A stretch of DNA of 64,000 nt, taken from positions 124,001 to 188,000 of the forward strand of contig CAZDEB010000007.1 of assembly GCA_964504305.1 (NCBI GenBank), read 5' to 3'. The stretch is from UBA11606 sp964504305. Its GTDB lineage: Bacteria > Actinomycetota > Acidimicrobiia > Acidimicrobiales > Aldehydirespiratoraceae. Positions 16,450 through 22,457 of the stretch are shown here, one piece after another (position 1 is the first letter of the stretch; every line of letters begins with the position of its first letter). The translations under genes and the position numbers were made by a program. The notes beneath the pieces are model-generated. The model was not told the DNA's origin. It worked only from the letters and a program-made list of their open reading frames with translations, and did not search any database.

Positions 16450-17037
16450 ATGCTTACGAGCATCACTCCGCTCGGTGAGCGGGGACGGGGCCAGCGCTGG
16501 TGGCTCACGGCCAGCGGGTTATTGGTCGGCCACCTCGTCGGCGGGTTGTTGTTCGGCGCCGTGCTTGGCGTCGTGAGTATGGCCAGTCACTTGGTGGCAA
16601 ACCCCTCATCAGCGGTGTCAGCTTTGGTAATGGCCGCGGCGATACTCATAGCCGCGACGGCCGACAGCTTGGGGTGGCGACTCCCCGGCCGCCGCCAAGT
16701 CGACGAGCGCTGGCTCACCAAATATCGCGGTTGGGTCTACGGCCTCGGATTCGGCATCCAATTGGGGGCCGGTTTCTTTACCGTTGTCAACACATCGCTG
16801 TTTGTGGTTCTCGTTGTATCGGCGATCTTCAATACCGCGTGGTTCTGTCTATTGATCGGCGTGCTCTACGGAGCAACTCGTGGGGCCATGGCCGTCTTGT
16901 CGGCGCGAGTGCACACCGTTGGCGACTTGAAATCTCTGCATCAGCGTCTCGATCGCGTTGAGCGTCCATCCATGTGGGGCGGGCTGTTCTCGGTGTCGCT
17001 GGTGGCGGGGGTATTTGTTGTGTCGGTGCTGATCTGA
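16450..17037 (+). CDS. Integral membrane protein of the Mau-like operon
   Basis: The 195-residue protein has about five membrane segments (around residues 22-46, 52-72, 91-110, 112-135 and 177-195) with a basic loop RLPGRRQVDERWLTKYRG between the second and third. It contains a single Cys within segment four, so it is not an obvious CcdA/MauF-type electron carrier, although its position is where mauF-like genes could sit. It overlaps the next gene by 1 nt. Unrecognised family; its role in the cassette is inferred only from the operon. Confidence 0.65.
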   Translation: MLTSITPLGERGRGQRWWLTASGLLVGHLVGGLLFGAVLGVVSMASHLVANPSSAVSALVMAAAILIAATADSLGWRLPGRRQVDERWLTKYRGWVYGLGFGIQLGAGFFTVVNTSLFVVLVVSAIFNTAWFCLLIGVLYGATRGAMAVLSARVHTVGDLKSLHQRLDRVERPSMWGGLFSVSLVAGVFVVSVLI

Positions 17038-17501
17038 TGGCCGCACCATCGTTGTCGCTTCACGGCGTTGACATTGCGGTGCCGGCCGGCTGGGAGGCCG
17101 AGATCGGGTGGGCCGGCGAAACGGCGCCCAGCGGGTATTCGTCTCCGCCACGAATTCTGGCCCACCTGGCCAACTTCATTTTGCCGACCGTGCGTGGCGA
17201 TTACGGATCTGGGGCCGTCGAACACTTGGATGCCAACGCGATATTCGTCGCGCTGCTCGAATTTGCGCCAACGTCACCGGGCGGGGTGTTCAGCGCTTCA
17301 GGGCTGCCGCGCCGGCTGCGCGGCGGCGACTTCTCGCCACAAGCCCTTCAACGAAGGCTGCCGGGCCAGGCCGGACTTCAGCGGTTCCTTACGGTGGGCG
17401 AACGCCGTTTCGTCCTCTACGTGGTCATCGGGTCGTACCGTCTACGCGACCTGCTCGCCCCGGAAGCTTCACGGGCCCTTCGCTCGATCACAATTGGCTG
17501 A
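17037..17501 (+). CDS. Conserved hypothetical protein ending the Mau-like operon
   Basis: The 154-residue protein starts MAAPSLSLHGVDIAVPAGWEAEI and contains ILAHLANFILPTVRGDYGSGAVEHL and FSPQALQRRLPGQAGLQRF. It has no Cys, no signal peptide and no membrane segment. The pattern of an opening VPAGWE strand followed by a GDYGSGAVE element recurs in small uncharacterised actinobacterial proteins as I remember them. The ATG overlaps the upstream stop by 1 nt; it converges with mutM with a 3-nt gap. Function unknown. Confidence 0.65.
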   Translation: MAAPSLSLHGVDIAVPAGWEAEIGWAGETAPSGYSSPPRILAHLANFILPTVRGDYGSGAVEHLDANAIFVALLEFAPTSPGGVFSASGLPRRLRGGDFSPQALQRRLPGQAGLQRFLTVGERRFVLYVVIGSYRLRDLLAPEASRALRSITIG

Positions 17502-17504
17502 TCG

Positions 17505-18329
17505 TCAGCGGGCCTGACACGACGGACACCATGTGGTGGTTCGAGCGTCAAGAGACCGCGACCGCAGAATCGTGGCGCACCGCGGGCATGGTTCGCCGGC
17601 CCGGCCGTAGCAGAACAGCTCGTGCTGGTTGGCGCCGGTTTGGCCTTCGGAGTCGACGTAGTCGCGTAGTGTTGTGCCGCCGTGATCGAGCCCCGACTGC
17701 AATGCGGCACGAATCGCCACCACCAGCCGGTCGGCCCGTTCGCGAGATAGCCGCCGGGTAGCGGGGTTGATTTTGGCGTCCCATAGCGCTTCGTCGGCGT
17801 AGATATTGCCCACCCCGGCCACGGCTCGCTGACCAAGCAAGATGGTCTTGAGATGTCGATCGCGGCGTTGCACGAAGCGGGCAAGGTGCGCTCCGGTGAA
17901 GGCGTCGTCCCACGGTTCGGGCCCGAGGGCATGCAACGTGGGAATATCTCGATAGTCGGCGGCATCGACGTGATGGATTCGGCCGAACCGGCGGATGTCG
18001 TGGAACGTAAACTGTCGTTCGTCGTCGAGTAGCCACCAAGCACGGAGATGGCTGTGGTCCAAGTCGACCCGCTCGCCGGGCTCCGACACCGCTAGCCGTC
18101 CGGTCATGCCGAGGTGGATCACCAATTCCTTGAGTAGGCCGTCGTCGTGGCGCAGCGAGAATACGAGGTACTTGCCTCGGCGTCGGATGGCCACGACTTG
18201 GCCGTCTACGGCTTCGAGGGCGGGGGTGAACTTGTCGGACCAATGTGACCCCGCATCGACGATTACCGCGTCGATGAGTTTCGGTTCGAGCTGTCGGCGG
18301 ATCGTTTCGACCTCCGGAAGTTCAGGCAT
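17505..18329 (-). CDS. mutM: Formamidopyrimidine-DNA glycosylase (Fpg/MutM)
   Basis: The 274-residue enzyme excises 8-oxoguanine and ring-opened purines from DNA and nicks the abasic site. The N-terminus MPELPEVETIRRQL supplies the catalytic Pro2 and Glu3; the lysine in the FSLRHDDGLLKELVIHLGMTGRL region, the VGNIYADEALW helix and the C-terminal zinc finger (CPRCATILRSRSL to CPSC) are all intact. The start is fixed by the need for Pro2 right after Met and by a -10 box 6 nt upstream; longer in-frame extensions to 18569 overlap the divergent gene. Confidence 0.96.
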   Translation of the reverse strand: MPELPEVETIRRQLEPKLIDAVIVDAGSHWSDKFTPALEAVDGQVVAIRRRGKYLVFSLRHDDGLLKELVIHLGMTGRLAVSEPGERVDLDHSHLRAWWLLDDERQFTFHDIRRFGRIHHVDAADYRDIPTLHALGPEPWDDAFTGAHLARFVQRRDRHLKTILLGQRAVAGVGNIYADEALWDAKINPATRRLSRERADRLVVAIRAALQSGLDHGGTTLRDYVDSEGQTGANQHELFCYGRAGEPCPRCATILRSRSLDARTTTWCPSCQAR

Positions 18330-18335
18330 GTCGAA

Positions 18336-18341
18336 ACTGTA
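18336..18341 (-). promoter_or_regulatory. -10 box (TACAGT) of mutM
   Basis: On the minus strand TACAGT ends 6 nt before the mutM ATG. It shares the two bases 18340-18341 with the divergent -10 box TAGGCT. Confidence 0.5.
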
Positions 18342-18345
18342 GGCT
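18340..18345 (+). promoter_or_regulatory. -10 box (TAGGCT) of the gene at 18355
   Basis: TAGGCT ends 9 nt before the GTG at 18355 and overlaps the mutM -10 box on the other strand by two bases, so RNA polymerase could open only one of them at a time. Confidence 0.45.
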
Positions 18346-18354
18346 CGGGAGTTC

Positions 18355-19563
18355 GTGGAAGACTTGCTGGCTCCAATTGTTGATGATGCGCTCGTGCAGG
18401 CCGATGAGCTTCGCCACCTCGACGCCGTGCGCGCCGAGCTGTGGGCGAGCGACCTCGCCGCTCTGGCGGCCGAGACCGGCGACGATGGCATAACCCGTCT
18501 CGTCGCCGCGATTCGCGAGGCTGGCAGTCCGGCGTCGGCGGCGGCTTTGTGGGCTCTTGATGCGGTCATCGATGGGGTCGACCTCGATGCCCCCTCATTT
18601 CAGCCGTCACCGGAGTGGGCCGACACTCTTGCGACCAGTCGTAGCGAGGGGGCTTGGTTGCTGAGCGAACGGCGTGGTCTGTCGGCGGCATTTCGCTTCG
18701 TTGACGCCTCCGATACCCGACACATCGTGGTGATCGACTTGGTGCCTGGCGAAGTCGAAACGCTGGGGGAAGTGACTGTCGGCCCCCACGATTTGCTGGA
18801 TGTTCTCAGCGAGGAGGACGCCGGGATCGATCGTTCGACCGTCAACCCTTCGGGGTTGGCCGCACGGGTGGCTGATGCATTTCGGGCAACTATCGAACCG
18901 ACCGCGTCCCTGGTCGCTGCTGGTCGCTTGCTCATGCTGCGGCTTTCGACCTTTGGTATCACCGGGCTAGTGCCGCCGGTCTGGAGCGACGGCGAGGTGC
19001 CGGCGCTGCCCGAGCGAGACCCCGAAGACGATGCTTACGCACTCGAAGTGTTGCATCGGGCGCTGGGTTCGATGGCTGTTGGGTCGACCTCCGAGTACGC
19101 CACAGCTGCCGCGGTGTTGCGCGACGCCGCGGCCATCGACGGTGAGGCTGCCCAATGGCTAGCGGCTTCGGTTGGCCCAGTCGACCTGCTCGATGACGAC
19201 GAGTCGGTGGCTTTGTCCGCTCTTGCAGCAGTGGTCGCGCCGCAGCGACTCGAGCCTTTGAGCCCCCAAGCCCGCAACGCCGTTCTCGAACTGGAGTGGG
19301 CCGACTGGTTGGGCGTCGTGATCGGTTTGGTGCGTGCTGGCCCGGGAACCCCGGCTGACCCCGATCATCTTGTCGACTTGATCAATCGTTGCCCCGAAGT
19401 AACGTCCACTATTCCCAAGAAGGACCGCCCTCGGGTCGCTTGGGCGCTGGCGGTGTGTACCGAGCTTTGGTCGGCCACAGGGGTCGTGTCCAACGGTGCC
19501 CTCACCGACTTTGGGGTCGCCGCGCTGCCGTCAGCTCTCGACCTGGCGTGGCGCGCCCGCTAA
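18355..19563 (+). CDS. Hypothetical alpha-helical protein
   Basis: The 402-residue acidic protein from a GTG start (VEDLLAPIVDDAL) is not recognised. It is soluble, with no signal peptide, rich in Ala, Asp and Leu. A strand-rich segment of about residues 95-150 (TRHIVVIDLVPGEVETLGEVTVGP) is flanked by helical regions, and the C-terminal half reads as a helical repeat-like array (YALEVLHRALG, ALSALAAVVAP, LGVVIGLVRAG). It shares its promoter region with mutM, which weakly suggests a link to DNA maintenance. Confidence 0.7.
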   Translation: MEDLLAPIVDDALVQADELRHLDAVRAELWASDLAALAAETGDDGITRLVAAIREAGSPASAAALWALDAVIDGVDLDAPSFQPSPEWADTLATSRSEGAWLLSERRGLSAAFRFVDASDTRHIVVIDLVPGEVETLGEVTVGPHDLLDVLSEEDAGIDRSTVNPSGLAARVADAFRATIEPTASLVAAGRLLMLRLSTFGITGLVPPVWSDGEVPALPERDPEDDAYALEVLHRALGSMAVGSTSEYATAAAVLRDAAAIDGEAAQWLAASVGPVDLLDDDESVALSALAAVVAPQRLEPLSPQARNAVLELEWADWLGVVIGLVRAGPGTPADPDHLVDLINRCPEVTSTIPKKDRPRVAWALAVCTELWSATGVVSNGALTDFGVAALPSALDLAWRAR

Positions 19564-19613
19564 CCGCCGGCGACCTGTTCGGTCATCGAGAGCGCCAAGC
19601 CAGCGACTGGTCG

Positions 19614-20474
19614 TCAAGCGGGCGGCAGGGCAAACGCCGCGTCGAAGTACTCGGCGATATCCCGAAAATTCACAACCCCCAACGCTCGATTGGTTTCGTT
19701 GAGCAGCACCAAGTAGCGATGTCCGAGCTCGGCCATCAGATGGATGCCCTCGCTGATGGGCGTGTCGGGAGGAGCGGCGGCGATCGGGGTGGTCATCCAG
19801 TGACCAACCAGTTCGTCGGTCAGATCCTCGACCCGAAACGCCACCTTGGAGAAGACGTCGTGTTCGGTGAATTCGCCAATAACAGCACCTCGCTCGTCGA
19901 CCACCGAAGCAAGGCCGGTGCCGGCATCGAGCATTGCGTTGATGGTTTGGCCGAGGGTGGTGCTGGTCTCGACCAAGACCGGAACGCGGTGGGGGAGACC
20001 GTTGAAATCAACGAACAAGAGGTTGTGCTCGGGTTCGAGATCGGGGCCAACATCGTCGGTGGATTTCAAGAATCGCGACGCCAGCCGAACCAGGTCGTAT
20101 TGGGTGATGTTGCCGAGAACGTCGCCCCATTGGGTGACGACAGGAAGGTTTCGGAACTGGTTGGCGTTCATCACCCGCAACGCATCAATTGCCGTCTTGT
20201 TGTCGCTGATGACCTGTGGGTGGGCGGTCATGAAGTCGTCAACCTCGGCGTCCCAGCGATCGGGCGCGGCTACCAGTTTGGTTGTCACATCGTGTTCGGT
20301 GAGGATGCCCGAAATTTCTCGCCCCCTCATCACTACGGCACAACTTTGCTGTTGGGCCGCCATGGCTCGCACCGCGGCCCTGACTGGGGTGCCGGTGGCG
20401 ACAGTCACCTGCGACGAGAGCAACATGTCGGTCAATTGGAGCGACTCAAAGTGGTGGACGATGTTCGACGACAT
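19614..20474 (-). CDS. Protein with four CBS domains
   Basis: The 286-residue product is made almost entirely of two CBS-domain pairs (Bateman modules): SSQVTVATGTPVRAAVRAM through GILTEHDV, then FMTAHPQVISDNKTAIDAL through LGNITQYDLV, then a second pair around TLGQTINAMLDAG and WMTTPIAAAPPDTPISEGI. CBS pairs bind adenine nucleotides and act as energy sensors. No catalytic domain is attached, so it probably regulates a partner. The ATG at 20474 has a good Shine-Dalgarno sequence (GAGGTGATC); a longer frame to 21104 is antisense to the next gene and rejected. Confidence 0.88.
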   Translation of the reverse strand: MSSNIVHHFESLQLTDMLLSSQVTVATGTPVRAAVRAMAAQQQSCAVVMRGREISGILTEHDVTTKLVAAPDRWDAEVDDFMTAHPQVISDNKTAIDALRVMNANQFRNLPVVTQWGDVLGNITQYDLVRLASRFLKSTDDVGPDLEPEHNLLFVDFNGLPHRVPVLVETSTTLGQTINAMLDAGTGLASVVDERGAVIGEFTEHDVFSKVAFRVEDLTDELVGHWMTTPIAAAPPDTPISEGIHLMAELGHRYLVLLNETNRALGVVNFRDIAEYFDAAFALPPA

Positions 20475-20552
20475 AATGATCACCTCAGGTCGAAGGTAGC
20501 GCATCGACCGGTTTCGTGTCGCCCCCTCCGAGCAAGCCTGCAAGACTGAGGT

Positions 20553-21326
20553 ATGGATTCCACCAGAGCCGCCGATATGGGCGAGCGCTTCAAACAGTTG
20601 CACGAGAGCGGCACGTTCGTGATGGCCAACGTCGCCGACGCCGGTACCGCCGCGGCGGTTGTCGATGCCGGGGCGCCGGCAATCGCAACAACGAGTTCGG
20701 CCCACGCCCGCACGATCTTGCGCGACGACGCGGCGGGCGATGTAACCATGGAAGAACACGCACAACACACCGAGGTGCTGGTGGCAAGCGCCGAGGTCCC
20801 GTGCAACGTCGATGCCGAAAACGGCTACGGACATCAGCCCGAAGACATGGCTGCTGCGGTGGTACGGTTTGCCGCTACTGGCGCGGCCGGCATGGGCATC
20901 GAGGATTGGTCGGGTGATTCTGAAATCGGCCTCTACGACCGGGCGTTGGCCGTTGCTCGTATCGAAGCCGCGGCCGAGGCCGCGAACGGGCTGGACCGGC
21001 CGTTTCTCATCACAGGACGTACCGAAATCCTGCTTTACGACCTTGATGGGGGAATGGCCGAAACCCTGGCCCGCCTTCAAGCGATGGCCGAGGTCGGGGC
21101 CCACTGTCTCTATGCGCCGGGTACTTGGGAACTGGACTCGATCAAAACGGTGGTCGACGAGGCCGGCGGTCCGGTCAACGTCTTGGTCCCTATCGGTCGA
21201 TCCGGCTTGGCGATTCCGGTCGATGATTTGGCCGAGGCCGGCGTGCGCAGGGTAAGCGTGGGTGGCTCGCTATACGGCGCGCAGGTGAAATATGCCGCGG
21301 CTTTGATAGCCGACAGTCTCGCTTAG
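20553..21326 (+). CDS. Isocitrate lyase / PEP mutase superfamily protein
   Basis: The 257-residue TIM-barrel protein belongs to the PEP mutase-like branch: MANVADAGTAAAVVDAGAPAI, the metal site DAENGYG, the GIEDW motif and FLITGRTE are all present. The family includes PEP mutase, oxaloacetate decarboxylase, methylisocitrate lyase and carboxyvinyl-phosphonate enzymes. The catalytic KKCGH-type loop of true isocitrate and methylisocitrate lyases is not present, so C-C or C-O lyase activity on a small oxoacid is likely but unassigned. Monocistronic, ended by a hairpin. Confidence 0.87.
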   Translation: MDSTRAADMGERFKQLHESGTFVMANVADAGTAAAVVDAGAPAIATTSSAHARTILRDDAAGDVTMEEHAQHTEVLVASAEVPCNVDAENGYGHQPEDMAAAVVRFAATGAAGMGIEDWSGDSEIGLYDRALAVARIEAAAEAANGLDRPFLITGRTEILLYDLDGGMAETLARLQAMAEVGAHCLYAPGTWELDSIKTVVDEAGGPVNVLVPIGRSGLAIPVDDLAEAGVRRVSVGGSLYGAQVKYAAALIADSLA

Positions 21327-21367
21327 CCCGCTGCCTACTACCCACGACCCCCTAGCCAAGCCAAAAC

Positions 21368-21418
21368 GCGAGAAGAGGGGACCCCGGTCCGAATAGACCA
21401 AGATCCCCCCTTCTTCGA
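21368..21418. terminator. Imperfect hairpin between convergent genes
   Basis: GCGAGAAGAGGGGA near 21368 is partly complementary to TCCCCCCTTCTTCG ending at 21418, leaving a loop of roughly 20 nt. It sits between two convergent stop codons, so it probably terminates both. One or two mismatches make the exact pairing uncertain. Confidence 0.5.
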
Positions 21419-21424
21419 GCTTTG

Positions 21425-21733
21425 TCAGCCTCGGGCGAAGCCCTTGCCTACCGCTTCTAGGACCTTGTCCTTGAGCGGAATGCAGGCAACGATTACCGCG
21501 CCGTTGACGACGACACCCATCCAGTCCGAGCGCATGCCTCCGGTAAAGCGTTCGACGACGCTGATGTCAAGCAGCCAAATCATGCCGATCGAAATAGCGA
21601 CGTCGAGATGGCCGCCGAGTACGGGGATCGAGCGGATCGCGCCGAGCCCCAAAGTGTCGATCACAGTGTCAAGCACACTAGAGACGGCTCCAAGAGCCAT
21701 CGCCAAGACAATGAGCGATGCAACGATGTACAT
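21425..21733 (-). CDS. Small membrane protein (102 residues)
   Basis: The product begins MYIVASLIVLAMALGAVSSV and has three hydrophobic segments (about residues 3-25, 43-57 and 72-88) with short loops and a basic C-terminus (LEAVGKGFARG). The start is supported by GGGAGAAA just upstream of the ATG; longer in-frame starts run into the 5' end of the divergent lipoprotein gene. The mRNA leader contains a perfect 6-bp hairpin right before the ribosome binding site. Unrecognised. Confidence 0.6.
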   Translation of the reverse strand: MYIVASLIVLAMALGAVSSVLDTVIDTLGLGAIRSIPVLGGHLDVAISIGMIWLLDISVVERFTGGMRSDWMGVVVNGAVIVACIPLKDKVLEAVGKGFARG

Positions 21734-21748
21734 GGTTTTCTCCCTCTG

Positions 21749-21764
21749 GCCTGCATAGGCAGGC
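21749..21764 (-). promoter_or_regulatory. Leader hairpin upstream of the small membrane protein
   Basis: GCCTGC and GCAGGC form a perfect 6-bp stem with a 4-nt loop, ending a few bases upstream of the Shine-Dalgarno sequence of the minus-strand gene. It may modulate translation or protect the 5' end; no known riboswitch class matches. Confidence 0.3.
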
Positions 21765-21941
21765 GGATGTTTTGTTTTTCGCGCTGAGCCCCCTGCCCAG
21801 CGTGAATCAGCACTAAGACTCCCGAGTGTCGGCATCGTTACATTTTCATTGGCGCAAGGTGCGCCTATCAAAATGTGTCCGACAACGCACCGATCGAATC
21901 GTCCGCTACCGTGCGCGTGACCTGAACGAAGAGGAATCCTC

Positions 21942-22451
21942 ATGTTTTTGAAACGTCGGCGGGGTTACGTGGCGTCCGGGTTGGTGCTGGCACTGACCGT
22001 TTCCGGTTGCGGTTCTGACGACCCAAAGACGACCTCACCCGAAAACAATGTGGCGGTTCAGCCGAGCATGAGCCTTGCCCAACAAGCCACGTCGACCACC
22101 ATCGAAGCCCCGGTCACGACCGTGACGCTTCTACCCGCAAATCAAGGAGGCCCGATTGTGGGAACCGGCGAGATCGACCCCGGACTTCAGCCATTCATCG
22201 AAACGGCGGCCGTCGACTTGGCCGAACGCTTATCGATGTTGGTCACCGACATCGTTGTCGAGTCGGCGGTGTTGACGGTGTGGGCCGATACGAGCCTGGG
22301 CTGCCCAGACCCGAAACTGATGTACGCCCAAGTCCTAACCGACGGAGCAGCCATTGCTCTCAACGCCGGTGGCACAACCTACTGGTATCACTCCGGTGGT
22401 ACGCAGGGACCGTTCTTGTGTGAAAGTCCACTGCGTACCACCGTTGAATGA
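21942..22451 (+). CDS. Secreted lipoprotein of unknown function
   Basis: The 169-residue protein has a basic N-terminus (MFLKRRRGYV), a hydrophobic core and a lipobox LTVSGC with lipidated Cys23. A Thr/Ser-rich linker (about residues 26-65) is followed by a compact domain ending in WADTSLGCPDPKLMYAQVL, a Gly-rich turn and YWYHSGGTQGPFLCES. The DTSLGCP...YxxxL...LCE pattern with two Cys that could pair recurs in small actinobacterial and cyanobacterial secreted proteins as I remember them. AGAGGAA upstream supports the start. Confidence 0.75.
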   Translation: MFLKRRRGYVASGLVLALTVSGCGSDDPKTTSPENNVAVQPSMSLAQQATSTTIEAPVTTVTLLPANQGGPIVGTGEIDPGLQPFIETAAVDLAERLSMLVTDIVVESAVLTVWADTSLGCPDPKLMYAQVLTDGAAIALNAGGTTYWYHSGGTQGPFLCESPLRTTVE

Positions 22452-22457
22452 TTGCGA

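Noticed and set aside
20475..21104. N-terminal extension of the CBS protein to 496 residues
   Set aside because: The extension is antisense to the PEP-mutase-family gene, has no family match, and a good Shine-Dalgarno sequence precedes the shorter start at 20474.
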